This document shows, in pieces, positions 8,814-16,984 of a DNA stretch of 25,117 nucleotides. The DNA lies in contig DHLZ01000313.1 of the NCBI GenBank assembly GCA_002405515.1, positions 435-25,551 of the forward strand. Direction: 5' to 3'. Numbering within the stretch: position 1 is the stretch's first letter; every line of letters begins with the position of its first letter. This DNA is from Planctomycetaceae bacterium UBA4655. GTDB lineage: Bacteria; Planctomycetota; Planctomycetia; Pirellulales; UBA1268. The position numbers and the translations under genes were made by a program. The notes under the pieces were generated by a model, which saw only the letters and a list, made by a program, of their open reading frames with translations, did not search any database and had not been told where the DNA came from.

Positions 8814-10895
8814 TCAGTGGCCGGCGGGGCGATACCAGTCGCCGCGGAGCCAGTCGGCGACGAGTTCGATCTGTTCCCGCGTGAGGATCGCGGCCCCGCC
8901 GTCTTTCCCCTTGCCGAAGCTCGGCATGCGGTCGTTGCTCTCGCCGTAGAAGCGGGCGTGGGTGGGGTCGGCGATGATGCCGACGAGCCACTCCTTCGAG
9001 CCCCAGCGGGTGATGTCGGGGGCCGAGCCGTATTCGACTTCGCCGGAATCATCGGCCTTCTCGTGAAACGTATGGCAGCTGCCGCACCGCTCGCCGTCGG
9101 CGATGAGGCCGCGGCCCCGCGAGACGAGTTCGGCGGGCGTGTCGGCCGCGGCGAGGCCGGCCTCGGCCGCCATCGCGGCGACGACGGCCCTGATCTCCTC
9201 GGGCTTCCACTCGTCGGCATCGGCCATCTCCCCCGTCACGTAGCCCACCATCTCGCCTTCCTTGTGGGCCGTGTTGCCGAAGTAGGCGGGCCCCGCGACC
9301 TGCTTCGGGTCGAAGAGGCCCTCGAGCCAGCGGGCGGTGCCGAAGCCGTGGAGGTTCGCGGCCGACGACTTGGCGAGGATCTCCGCCGCCCCGGGAGCCG
9401 CGGGATCGACGTGGGCGTGGCAGCTCGCGCAGTGCCGTTCGAAGAGCCGCGGGCCCACGGTCTTGGCGTCGCGGCGGACGAGTTCGAGGCCGCCGGTGGG
9501 CGGAATCTTCCCCGGCCTTCCGGCGAGTTCGACGGCCCGCTCGGCATCCGCCTCCGCCTGCCTCGCCGCGGCCAGGAACGATTCGGAGTGGCGGATCTTC
9601 TCGAGCTTTTTCGCCCGCTTTTCAAACGCCGCGATCGTCGCGGCGTCGTTGCCGAGCGCGGCGGCGATCTTCCCGGGATCCCCCTCCGTCTCGTCGAGCA
9701 GCTTCCGCACGTCGGCGAGCGCAGCCTTGTCGGCCCAGAGGCCGCAGTAGTCCTCGTTGAGGGCCATCGCGGTGAGCAGCCCGGCCCCGGCGAGGATCGC
9801 GAGCGTGAAGCACACGTTGAACCGGTGGCCGAGCTTCCAGCGGCCGACGATCGGCATCAGGAACATCAGGCCCATGACGATCCCCGGCACGACGATCGCC
9901 CCGAAAAACTCGCCCGACGCCCCCCAGCCCTCGAACACCTTCAAAAACTGGAAGAGAAACAGGAAGTACCATTCCGGCCGGGCCGCGGCGTAGGGCTGCG
10001 AGGGGTCGGCGGGGGCTCCCAGTTCCGCCCCGACGTGCCCCCAATCGACCTGGCCGCCGGCGAGCATCGTCCGCACGGCCGGCAGGAGGATCACGCCGAG
10101 CACGACCGCCATCACGGCGAGCATCGCGACCGCGTCCTTGAGCACCTGATCCGGCCAGAACATGGCGTCGGGCCGCGTGATCGGCTGCTTGGCATGGAGG
10201 CCGTGCTTGCGGAAAAGGGCAAGATGGACGACGAGCATCGCGACGAGCGTCGCCGGCAGGAAGCCGGCGTGGAGGGCGAAAAACCGCGTCAGCGTGTGGT
10301 GGCCGTAGTCGGGGCCGCCGACGACGAGCTGCTGGATCGCCGGCCCGACGAGCGGCACGAGCCCCGCGAGGTTCGTCGCCACGCGGGTGGCCCAGTAGCC
10401 CTTCTGGTCCCACGGCAGGAGGTAGCCCGTGAGCGCCATGCCGAGCACGAGCATCATGAGCACCAGCCCGAGCCAGAAGTTGACCTCGCGGGGGGCCTTG
10501 TAGGCCCCGTCGATCACCACCTGCATCAGATGCAATGCCAGCAACACCACCATCGCCTGCGCCATCACATGGTGGATGCCGCGGAGCAGCCAGCCGCCGC
10601 TCATCTCGTGCTGGATGTAGTAAACGCTCTCCCAGGCGGTCTGCGAGCTGGCCGAATAGCTCGCCCAGAGAAAAAGCCCGGTGATCGCCTGCGTGAGGAA
10701 GGCGAAGACGAGGCAGCTGCCCCAGACATACCGCCACCGGGCGCCGCCGGGCACGTTCTCGTAGAGGGCCGCCCGCACGACCGCCCGGTAGCCGGTGCGG
10801 TCGTCGAGGAAATCGGCGAGGCCGCCGAGGAGCCCCGGGGCTTTCCCGGCGGGGCGGCTCTGTTGCGGGGAGTCGCGTCGCGGGGAATCGCTCAT
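8814..10895 (-). CDS. Cytochrome b fused to a di-heme cytochrome c (bc-type complex)
   Basis: A 693-residue membrane protein that should carry quinol oxidation in a bc1/b6f-like complex. The N-terminal half is cytochrome b: helix B histidines at about 107 and 121, helix D histidines at about 208 and 223, PWDQKGYWATR between them, and the Qo motif PEWYF at about 306. The helix D spacing of 15 is the b6f type. The position of the cysteine that binds the extra heme in b6 appears to be valine here (RYVWGS). After the last helix comes a charged coiled linker, then two cytochrome c sites, CASCH at about 489 and CGSCH at about 604. The ATG overlaps the Rieske stop codon (ATGA), so the two are translationally coupled. 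A frame open to 12206 extends through the Rieske region but is not coding. Confidence 0.94.
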   Translation of the reverse strand: MSDSPRRDSPQQSRPAGKAPGLLGGLADFLDDRTGYRAVVRAALYENVPGGARWRYVWGSCLVFAFLTQAITGLFLWASYSASSQTAWESVYYIQHEMSGGWLLRGIHHVMAQAMVVLLALHLMQVVIDGAYKAPREVNFWLGLVLMMLVLGMALTGYLLPWDQKGYWATRVATNLAGLVPLVGPAIQQLVVGGPDYGHHTLTRFFALHAGFLPATLVAMLVVHLALFRKHGLHAKQPITRPDAMFWPDQVLKDAVAMLAVMAVVLGVILLPAVRTMLAGGQVDWGHVGAELGAPADPSQPYAAARPEWYFLFLFQFLKVFEGWGASGEFFGAIVVPGIVMGLMFLMPIVGRWKLGHRFNVCFTLAILAGAGLLTAMALNEDYCGLWADKAALADVRKLLDETEGDPGKIAAALGNDAATIAAFEKRAKKLEKIRHSESFLAAARQAEADAERAVELAGRPGKIPPTGGLELVRRDAKTVGPRLFERHCASCHAHVDPAAPGAAEILAKSSAANLHGFGTARWLEGLFDPKQVAGPAYFGNTAHKEGEMVGYVTGEMADADEWKPEEIRAVVAAMAAEAGLAAADTPAELVSRGRGLIADGERCGSCHTFHEKADDSGEVEYGSAPDITRWGSKEWLVGIIADPTHARFYGESNDRMPSFGKGKDGGAAILTREQIELVADWLRGDWYRPAGH

Positions 10896-11503
10896 GGCTT
10901 CACCTTCTTCTCGGCGATGCCGGTGTAGAAGTTCTGCCACTTCACCGCGATCGAGCCCTTGCCGTCCACCTCGCACTCGAGCGAATCCATCGCCCGGGGG
11001 CTCGGGCTCGGGGCGACGATGCCGCCAGAGAGCGTGAAGCGGCTGTTGTGGCAGGGGCAGCGGAAGCACTTTTCCACCTGGTCCATCTCGATGAAGCAGC
11101 CGGCGTGCGGGCAGGTGGCCGAGATCGCCTCGACCTTTTCCGCCCCCTTCTCCCGGCGGAGGTAGACCGCCCCGATCGGCTCGGCGGCGAAGCCGGTCCA
11201 GGCGTCCACCCGGTCGGCGACCACGGCGAACTGCCGCGGGATGCCGTCGTCGGGCACGCTCGCGATGTCGGCGACGGGGAGGAACTTCGCCGCCGCTCCC
11301 CTGCGGCCGAGCGGGTCGAGAAACGCCCAGATTCCGGCGGCGATCGGGGGCAGCGTGGCGAGGCCGCCGCAGAGGATGGCGAGGGCCTCCGCGAGGAAGT
11401 TCCGCCGCGGGGCCGGCCCATGGTTCGCGGCCGGGCCGTGGTTCGCGGCCGGCCCATGGTTCGCGGCCGGCCCGTGGGTCGCTCGCGAGTCGTGGTGGGG
11501 CAT
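10892..11503 (-). CDS. Rieske 2Fe-2S subunit of the bc-type complex
   Basis: A 203-residue membrane-anchored iron-sulfur protein that takes electrons from quinol at the cytochrome b Qo site. The cluster ligands are in CPHAGC (131-136) and CPCHNS (149-154), the standard Rieske boxes. A twin-arginine motif, RRNFL at 32-36, precedes a hydrophobic anchor (about 37-60), consistent with Tat export of a folded cluster protein. Ahead of the twin arginines is an unusual extension of about 30 residues made of HGPAAN repeats. The ATG at 11503 has GGAG seven bases upstream. The stop codon overlaps the cytochrome b start by four bases. The pair forms a two-gene operon without a separate cytochrome c gene, because that function is fused to cytochrome b. 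Confidence 0.95.
   Translation of the reverse strand: MPHHDSRATHGPAANHGPAANHGPAANHGPAPRRNFLAEALAILCGGLATLPPIAAGIWAFLDPLGRRGAAAKFLPVADIASVPDDGIPRQFAVVADRVDAWTGFAAEPIGAVYLRREKGAEKVEAISATCPHAGCFIEMDQVEKCFRCPCHNSRFTLSGGIVAPSPSPRAMDSLECEVDGKGSIAVKWQNFYTGIAEKKVKP
11415..11480. repeat. 18-bp tandem repeat at the 5' end of the Rieske gene
   Basis: Three full units (starting at 11415, 11433 and 11451) and a partial fourth (from 11469) encode HGPAAN repeats on the minus strand. Units 1 and 3 are identical over 18 bases; the others differ by a few bases. Confidence 0.9.
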
Positions 11504-11537
11504 AAGCGTCTCCGTGCCTCTCAGTCCAGTGGCGTCC

Positions 11538-11545
11538 GTTATAAC
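11538..11545. promoter_or_regulatory. Palindromic -10-like element between divergent Rieske and RidA genes
   Basis: GTTATAAC is a perfect palindrome in an otherwise GC-rich 94-base gap, so TATAAC can be read as a -10 box on both strands. It lies 35 bases from the Rieske start and 53 bases from the RidA start. I see no good -35 on either side, so this is tentative. Confidence 0.35.
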
Positions 11546-11597
11546 TCAATTCGCCCCGCGCGCCGCGGCCCGCACCCTCTCTCCGCAGGAAGCCATC

Positions 11598-12074
11598 ATG
11601 CCCAGCCAGCCTTCGCCGCAGCAGCGATTCGAGGCCCTCTCGCTCCAGCTCCCTCCCGCACCGAAGCCGATCGGCGTCTACAAGCCGGCGCTGGTCGTGG
11701 ATCGATTCGTCCACCTCTCGGGCCACGGCCCGCTCTTGCCGGATGGCACGCTCTTGCGGGGCTGCGTGGGCCGCGACCTCGACGCCGAGGGGGGCAAGCG
11801 GGCGGCCCGCCAGGTGGGGCTCACGATGCTCGCCACGCTGCTGGAGTCGCTCGGCAGCCTCGACCGGGTGCGGCGGGTGATCAGGGTGCTCGGCATGGTC
11901 AACTGCACGAGCGACTTCGTGAAGCAGCCCTTCGTGATCAACGGCGCGAGCGAATTGATCGCCGAGATCTGGGGGCCGGACCACGGCATCGGCGTGCGCA
12001 GCGCGGTCGGGGTGGCGTCGCTCCCCGACGGGATGGCCGTGGAGATCGAGGCCGTCTTCGAACTGGCCGGGTGA
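11598..12074 (+). CDS. RidA (YjgF/YER057c/UK114) family protein
   Basis: A 158-residue cytosolic protein of the Rid family, whose founding members hydrolyse reactive enamine/imine intermediates released by PLP enzymes. The C-terminal signature GVRSAVGVASLPDGMAVEIE keeps the arginine that corresponds to the catalytic Arg105 of E. coli RidA. The protein is about 30 residues longer than classical RidA, with an extended N-terminus and the insert NCTSDFVKQPFVINGASELI, which places it in a longer subgroup whose substrate is less clear. The ATG at 11598 has AGGA at a suitable distance. It diverges from the Rieske gene and precedes the DUF1559 cluster, with no obvious functional tie to either. Confidence 0.9.
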   Translation: MPSQPSPQQRFEALSLQLPPAPKPIGVYKPALVVDRFVHLSGHGPLLPDGTLLRGCVGRDLDAEGGKRAARQVGLTMLATLLESLGSLDRVRRVIRVLGMVNCTSDFVKQPFVINGASELIAEIWGPDHGIGVRSAVGVASLPDGMAVEIEAVFELAG

Positions 12075-12121
12075 GGCCCCGAAAAAACCCGCCCGGTAAG
12101 GCGGTTGCCCCGGAAAAGCGG

Positions 12122-12151
12122 TTGCCGCCACGGCATCCACTGGGCTATTCT
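12122..12151 (+). promoter_or_regulatory. Possible sigma70-type promoter for the first DUF1559 gene
   Basis: TTGCCG (12122-12127) and TATTCT (12146-12151) each match four of six consensus bases, with an 18-base spacer, and are followed by AGGAG at about 12172 and the ATG at 12185. Read by eye only. Confidence 0.3.
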
Positions 12152-12184
12152 TCAACTGGGGCCGTAGCCGCAGGAGATGTCGCC

Positions 12185-13198
12185 ATGGATCGCCGCTGTT
12201 TTCCAAGCCCGGGCTCTCGATCCCCGAAAAATCGGGCCGCTTTCACGCTCGTCGAGCTGCTGGTGGTGATCACGATCATCGCCGTGCTCATGGGCCTGCT
12301 CCTGCCCGCCGTGCAGGGCGCCCGAGAGGCCGCCCGCCGCACGGGCTGCCAAAACAACCAATACCAACTGGCGTTTGCCGCCATCCGGTTCGAGCAGGCA
12401 AATGGGTTCGTGCCGGGGTGGCGAAACACCGGGCCGGTGACCCCGGGCGTCTCGCCTTGGACGATCATGATCCTGCCATTCATCGAACGAAATGACATCT
12501 ACAAGTCGGTAGATAGCTCCGGACTCAGTCCCAATTCGGTGTTCGTGTCCACGTTCGTCTGCCCCTCGAGCCCGCCCGAGGCGCAGAACAACAGTTGGCT
12601 CGCCTACGCGGGCAGCTCCCGACCGACACAGGGTGTCAATGCGGCTCGGTTTCAAGGTGTCATGCTCGACACAACCGTGGCCGCCACGGGCCGCCTGTCG
12701 ATGGACGAAATCTCGAGCAACGATGGCACGGCATTCACACTCTTGCTCTCCGAAAAATGCGGCCCCGGCACGACGGAGAATCCACTGGGGCAGGCGAACT
12801 GGAACTCGACGCGAAACGACACTCGGTTGTTTTCTACAGATGGCAGTACAGCCACTCACACCCCGGGAAACAACATGCTGCCGCTCTTTGGGATAGCTGG
12901 GACAACCCCGCCAACAAAGGTCATCAACTCGGGCAGCGCAGCGGAGCCAGGTTTCCGGAGCCAGCCGTCGTCGAACCATCCCGGCGGCGCGGTGGCCGCG
13001 TTCTGCGACGGCCACACCGAGTTTCTCAAGGACTCCCTGCAACCCAGAGTCTATGCGCAACTCTTGAGCTGGGACAACGCAAATGCCTCCTCAGACTCGA
13101 CGTTTCTGGATGGCAACGGCAGTACTCGCAGCAACGAGGTTTACAACGGTTGGACAGGCGGCGGCACGTACGTCCTCAACGAGGCCGACTACAAGTAG
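12185..13198 (+). CDS. DUF1559 protein with type II pseudopilin N-terminus (first of three)
   Basis: A 337-residue exported protein of the family that is hugely expanded in planctomycetes. A basic leader of about 19 residues ends at a prepilin-type site, A|FTLVELLVV, with alanine instead of the usual glycine at -1 and the conserved glutamate at +5. The membrane helix follows (to about residue 42), then AREAARRTGCQNN. The C-terminal end has the H-x9-DG motif (SNHPGGAVAAFCDGHTEFL, near residue 270), diagnostic of DUF1559. Function is unknown; it is presumably processed by a prepilin peptidase and handled by a pilus or secretion-like machine. The ATG at 12185 has AGGAG eight bases upstream. The long frame upstream of this start runs through the RidA gene in another frame and is not coding. 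Confidence 0.92.
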   Translation: MDRRCFPSPGSRSPKNRAAFTLVELLVVITIIAVLMGLLLPAVQGAREAARRTGCQNNQYQLAFAAIRFEQANGFVPGWRNTGPVTPGVSPWTIMILPFIERNDIYKSVDSSGLSPNSVFVSTFVCPSSPPEAQNNSWLAYAGSSRPTQGVNAARFQGVMLDTTVAATGRLSMDEISSNDGTAFTLLLSEKCGPGTTENPLGQANWNSTRNDTRLFSTDGSTATHTPGNNMLPLFGIAGTTPPTKVINSGSAAEPGFRSQPSSNHPGGAVAAFCDGHTEFLKDSLQPRVYAQLLSWDNANASSDSTFLDGNGSTRSNEVYNGWTGGGTYVLNEADYK

Positions 13199-13370
13199 CC
13201 GGGGCAGCCGCGAGCGGTTGTCGAAGGCCGGTTTTCGAAGCGTGTGCCGCCTCGCCGGCCGTTCCCGCTTTTACCCCACGGAAGATGCGGGTAATATTTT
13301 AGGAGTGGTTCGGACGAAATGGTCTTTTGACGGCCGAAGAGCCATGCCCATCGCTCGGGGGTCACGCTTC

Positions 13371-14924
13371 ATGTCGCAAGCACGGCTGATTGATTCGGGC
13401 CGGCAGTACCCCCGCGGCGCGGGCCCACGCGGCGTGACGCTCGTGGAGCTGCTCGTCGTGATCGCGGTCATCGGCATCCTCGCTGGCCTGCTGCTGCCGG
13501 CGGTGATGTCCGCCCGAGAGTCTGCCCGCCGGGTGCAGTGCGGCAACAATCTCAGGCAGCTCGGCATGGCCGTCCAGCAGTTTGAAAGCACCAATGAAGT
13601 GATGCCGCCCTACTGGGGAGCCATGAGGAATGCCGGCGGCCAGATGTTCGGGCCCTGGATCATGCACCTGCTGCCGAATCTCGGCGAACAGGCCTTCTAC
13701 GACCAGTTTCAGCCGTCGCAGGAAGGAGCGAGGATCTCGGTCGTGACGACGTACGAGACGGGATCCATGATCTCTCCCGGCACGCCGGCCAGCACAAACC
13801 CGCCGTACGTCCCCCCCACGTACACCACGTCAACGACCAGTGGGCCGACATATTCGTGGAGCGGCGTCGGGTGGACCGTATCCGGCACGATTCAAATCGT
13901 GACAACCATCATGACCAGCCCTGGACAAGGCTCGCCGGCCGTACCGCCGGTGTTCGAACAGATTCCGGTGGCAACATCGACAATCTCGACGCCAACTTTG
14001 ATCGGCCTGCATCCCGCAACTGGCACCGCGCAGTCCTTCAAGTCTCTCGACGTGCTGCAGTGCGCCGCCGACGGTTCCGGCGTGCCGCCAAACACCATGC
14101 GGCTGACCGCAGAACTTTCGGGCAAGAGCCGTGACAATGTGCGATGGTCGCTCACCAACTACATGGCCAATGCCCATGCGTTCATGAGGTTTCAGCGATG
14201 CACCGGAACGAGCTGCGATGGAGGGCGGATTCTGAGCGGATCGTCTGCCTCGCCGATTGACGCGACCATGGGCGGCCGATTTCCACGGCCACTCTCGGCG
14301 GCAGGTTCTAATCAGACGACGTTTCACCACTTGATTTCAGGCTCTCTCGGCCTCGATCCGCGGAAGTTTGCCCACATCGTGGATGGCCTGTCCAACACGA
14401 TCATGTTCGGCGAGGGGATGCGGCGGTGCGACGACGGCGCCTCGTGGCGATATGCCTTTCTTCCCACGAATCAGTCCGCCGATGAGCACGCATTCGGGAT
14501 CGATGTGGTGCCCTCGGGCATCTTGTCATCCGATACGAGCTCCCTTCCGTCGCTGAATTGGTTCAACAACGACACTGCGGCCCGGGGCATGGCCTACGGC
14601 AACACGCTCATGTTTCAGCAGCGGCCCTCGCTCTCCGGCTGCAACAAGTTTCGATTGCAGGCCAACCACGAGGTGCTCAATGTCGTGATGTGCGACGGAT
14701 CGGTGCGGGGCATCTCGCCGCGGGTCAGCCGCCGCGAGCAATGCGATCCCGACGTGGCCGGCCGCGAATACGGCAGAGACACCTACAATCCCACCGGCCT
14801 CGGCGGCGTGCTCCAGCCGGGCACGGTGCAATTCCGAGACGGCATCTGGGACATGCTCATGGTGCCGAATGATCCGCCGGGAAACGTCCTCTCCAATACC
14901 GGGGAGATCGGAAGGGAGAAATAG
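13371..14924 (+). CDS. DUF1559 protein with type II pseudopilin N-terminus (second of three, long)
   Basis: A 517-residue member, clearly longer than the first. The leader ends at G|VTLVELLVV, with valine replacing phenylalanine at +1 and the +5 glutamate kept. NNLRQLGMAVQQFESTNEVM follows in the usual place. Residues about 123-215 are a Ser/Thr/Pro-rich insertion that the neighbours lack. The C-terminal motif is H-x8-DG (NHEVLNVVMCDGSV), one residue shorter than usual. The start is uncertain: ATG at 13371 gives a typical 21-residue leader, and ATG at 13344 would add nine residues. Six bases separate its stop from the next DUF1559 start, so the two are probably co-transcribed. The 172-base gap before it has an A+T-rich patch (TAATAT at 13292) that might be a promoter. 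Confidence 0.9.
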   Translation: MSQARLIDSGRQYPRGAGPRGVTLVELLVVIAVIGILAGLLLPAVMSARESARRVQCGNNLRQLGMAVQQFESTNEVMPPYWGAMRNAGGQMFGPWIMHLLPNLGEQAFYDQFQPSQEGARISVVTTYETGSMISPGTPASTNPPYVPPTYTTSTTSGPTYSWSGVGWTVSGTIQIVTTIMTSPGQGSPAVPPVFEQIPVATSTISTPTLIGLHPATGTAQSFKSLDVLQCAADGSGVPPNTMRLTAELSGKSRDNVRWSLTNYMANAHAFMRFQRCTGTSCDGGRILSGSSASPIDATMGGRFPRPLSAAGSNQTTFHHLISGSLGLDPRKFAHIVDGLSNTIMFGEGMRRCDDGASWRYAFLPTNQSADEHAFGIDVVPSGILSSDTSSLPSLNWFNNDTAARGMAYGNTLMFQQRPSLSGCNKFRLQANHEVLNVVMCDGSVRGISPRVSRREQCDPDVAGREYGRDTYNPTGLGGVLQPGTVQFRDGIWDMLMVPNDPPGNVLSNTGEIGREK

Positions 14925-14930
14925 CTTCCC

Positions 14931-16214
14931 ATGAAAAACCCCGCGTCTGCTCCGCTCCGCCGAGGCTTCACGCTGCTCGAGATTCTCGTGGTGATCGGGA
15001 TCATCGGGGTCCTCGTGGCGATGCTCCTCCCGGCCGTTCAATCCGCACGTGAAACGGCCCGACGCACGGCCTGCGCCAACAACCTCAAGCAGATCGGCGT
15101 GGCGATGTCCGGCTACGAGTCGGCGGCCGGGGCCTTTCCCCCCGGCATCTTCGCGAGCGCCTGGCGATCGGGGGCGACGGAGACCAGCAGCACCGCGCTC
15201 ACGGGCCCAATCGCGAAGTTTGGCTTCTATTCGTGGACGTATTTTTTGCATGAACTGCTGCCCCGGGTCGAAGAGCAGGCCTACTACGACGGTCTTCGGG
15301 GGCCTCTTTTTCGCATCCCGGAACTGGAAAATTTACAACTGACGAGCGAGGCTGACGCCCAGACCTTCTACGCGGCCGTGAATGGCAGGTCGATCCAGCC
15401 GTTTCTGTGCCCGTCGGACACGCAGACCGGTCCGCTCTGGTCATCGCCGAGAGTGGTTGACACCTCTGGATCGCAGAAACTGCGAGCTGGACTGCTGATG
15501 CTCGCCAAGTCCAACTACCTCGCAATCTTTTCAGGCACGAACGTTGAAGAGGCTGTAGCAAGGCTCGACGAGTCGTCCGCCGACTGGATGAACCAACCTG
15601 TTTTGCCCCTCCGGTCTCGCGTCCGCCCGGCTCCGCTTCCGCCTTTCGATCGGCGATCCGTGTTTGGCTTTTCCCAGGGCACCGCCGCAAAGCTGGTCAC
15701 GGACGGACTCGCTAACACCATCGCGGTGGCCGAGTACCTCCGCGGAGTCTCGGATCGCGATGGCCGGGGCGCGTTTTGGTATAACGATGCGGGCATGCAG
15801 ATGCTCCATGCAGCTCAGCCCCCGAACGCCGCTCAACGGGATCGGCTGCATCAAGCTCGCGCAACGCCACCGGCCACCGGATCGACAAGCCCGCCCGGCG
15901 ATGACTGGGGCTGCTACGCTTCCGTGGGCCGTACCGGATTGTTTACAACCAACTCACTGAACCATCAACCCGCGTTGAATCTGCCGTGCGAGGGAGGGAG
16001 TCGGAACACCGCCCACACGAGAGGGCTTGACGGCTCCGCCGCATCCCGCAGTCGCCATCGCGGCGGCGTGAACGTGCTCTTTTGCGACGGCCATGTGGCG
16101 TTCATCGAAGACACGATCAACAGCTCCACCGTGTCCCCCTACGGCACCTGGCAGCGTCTCGCCTGGATCGACGACCGCCAGCCGGTGGACAGCGCCGTAG
16201 CATCGGGGCCGTAG
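14931..16214 (+). CDS. DUF1559 protein with type II pseudopilin N-terminus (third of three)
   Basis: A 427-residue member with a canonical short leader, MKNPASAPLRRG|FTLLE, and a membrane helix to about residue 35. CANNLKQIGVAMSGYESAAG follows, and the H-x9-DG motif (SRHRGGVNVLFCDGHVAFI) is near residue 380. The three DUF1559 proteins share only the N-terminal helix region and the C-terminal motif, so they are divergent paralogues rather than recent copies. Start at 14931, six bases after the previous stop, with GGGAG about 12 bases upstream. The stop codon lies inside a 14-bp tandem repeat. The role is unknown, as for its neighbours; a set of minor pseudopilins for one apparatus is conceivable but unproven. 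Confidence 0.92.
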   Translation: MKNPASAPLRRGFTLLEILVVIGIIGVLVAMLLPAVQSARETARRTACANNLKQIGVAMSGYESAAGAFPPGIFASAWRSGATETSSTALTGPIAKFGFYSWTYFLHELLPRVEEQAYYDGLRGPLFRIPELENLQLTSEADAQTFYAAVNGRSIQPFLCPSDTQTGPLWSSPRVVDTSGSQKLRAGLLMLAKSNYLAIFSGTNVEEAVARLDESSADWMNQPVLPLRSRVRPAPLPPFDRRSVFGFSQGTAAKLVTDGLANTIAVAEYLRGVSDRDGRGAFWYNDAGMQMLHAAQPPNAAQRDRLHQARATPPATGSTSPPGDDWGCYASVGRTGLFTTNSLNHQPALNLPCEGGSRNTAHTRGLDGSAASRSRHRGGVNVLFCDGHVAFIEDTINSSTVSPYGTWQRLAWIDDRQPVDSAVASGP

Positions 16215-16221
16215 CATCGGG
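16194..16221. repeat. 14-bp tandem repeat across the stop of the third DUF1559 gene
   Basis: GCCGTAGCATCGGG occurs twice back to back. The first copy is read as sense codons and the second provides the TAG stop (16212-16214), so the duplication probably lengthened the protein by a few residues. Confidence 0.8.
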
Positions 16222-16309
16222 CCGTCGGGCCTCATCCGTGGCCTGCCGCTTCGCCGCCGGCCGCCGCCGCCCCGCCCGCCCCGCCCCGTCCCCCCGAGGA
16301 GAAAGCCCC

Positions 16310-16984
16310 ATGCAGCCGTCGCTGTGCCGTGCGTTTGGTCGTCGTCCGTTCCGTGGCGGTCGATCCCGCGCGTGGCTGGTTCTCGCAGCCGCCGTATTTG
16401 CGGCTGCCTCCCCCTCTTCCGCTGCCCTGCGGGCGGAAGACACCTGGATCCCGCTCTTCGACGGCAAGACGCTCGCCGACTGGGAAAAGGTCGGCAATCA
16501 GGCGAGCGTGTGGGAGGTGGTGGATGGGGAGCTGCGTGGGTCGGGGGCCGCTTCGATGCTGGTCTGCACGAAGGGCCCCTACAAAAACTTCCGCTATCGC
16601 GCGGAGATCAAGATCAACGACGGCGGCAATTCCGGCCTCTATTTCCGCACGACCCGCCGACCGAGCTTCGCCGATGGCTATGAGGCGCAGATAGCCAGCA
16701 CCCACACCGATCCGATTCGCACCGGCTCGCTCTACGGCCGCAGCCACGTCTACAAGCAGCTCGTGAAGCCCGACACGTGGTTCACCTACGAGCTGCAGGT
16801 CCGCAACGACGTCTGGCGGGGCCGCAACGTGACGCGGATCAAGGTCACTGTGGACGGCGACGAACTCTACGAATATCTCGATTTTTCCCCGGCCTTCGCG
16901 GAGGGCCACTTCGCGTTCCAGCAGCACGACCCGGGGAGCAGGGTGAGCATCCGCAAGGCCGAGGTCCTGCCCCTGGCCGACTGA
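16310..16984 (+). CDS. Secreted DUF1080 (3-keto-disaccharide hydrolase-type) protein
   Basis: A 224-residue protein with an N-terminal signal peptide (basic region to about 20, hydrophobic core AWLVLAAAVFAAAS, cleavage near residue 40). The mature part is one DUF1080 jelly-roll domain: IPLFDGKTLADWEKVG at its start, NDGGNSGLYFRTT in the middle and a final GHFAFQQHDPGSRVSIRKAE strand. Members resemble concanavalin-type lectin and glucanase folds, and some cleave 3-keto-glycosides; planctomycetes carry many. The substrate of this one cannot be told. GAGGAG lies eight bases upstream of the ATG, a strong ribosome binding site. It lies between the DUF1559 genes and the giant surface protein, which makes an envelope or polysaccharide role plausible. 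Confidence 0.92.
   Translation: MQPSLCRAFGRRPFRGGRSRAWLVLAAAVFAAASPSSAALRAEDTWIPLFDGKTLADWEKVGNQASVWEVVDGELRGSGAASMLVCTKGPYKNFRYRAEIKINDGGNSGLYFRTTRRPSFADGYEAQIASTHTDPIRTGSLYGRSHVYKQLVKPDTWFTYELQVRNDVWRGRNVTRIKVTVDGDELYEYLDFSPAFAEGHFAFQQHDPGSRVSIRKAEVLPLAD

Noticed and set aside
12075..12130. Intrinsic terminator after the RidA gene
   Set aside because: Only a five-pair stem (CCGCC/GGCGG) with no following T-run; too weak to call.
8814..12206. A 1130-residue minus-strand protein covering the cytochrome, Rieske and RidA regions
   Set aside because: The cytochrome b part begins naturally at 10895 with ATGA coupling to the Rieske gene; upstream of that the frame is antisense to RidA or out of frame with Rieske and looks like low-complexity, GC-driven sequence.
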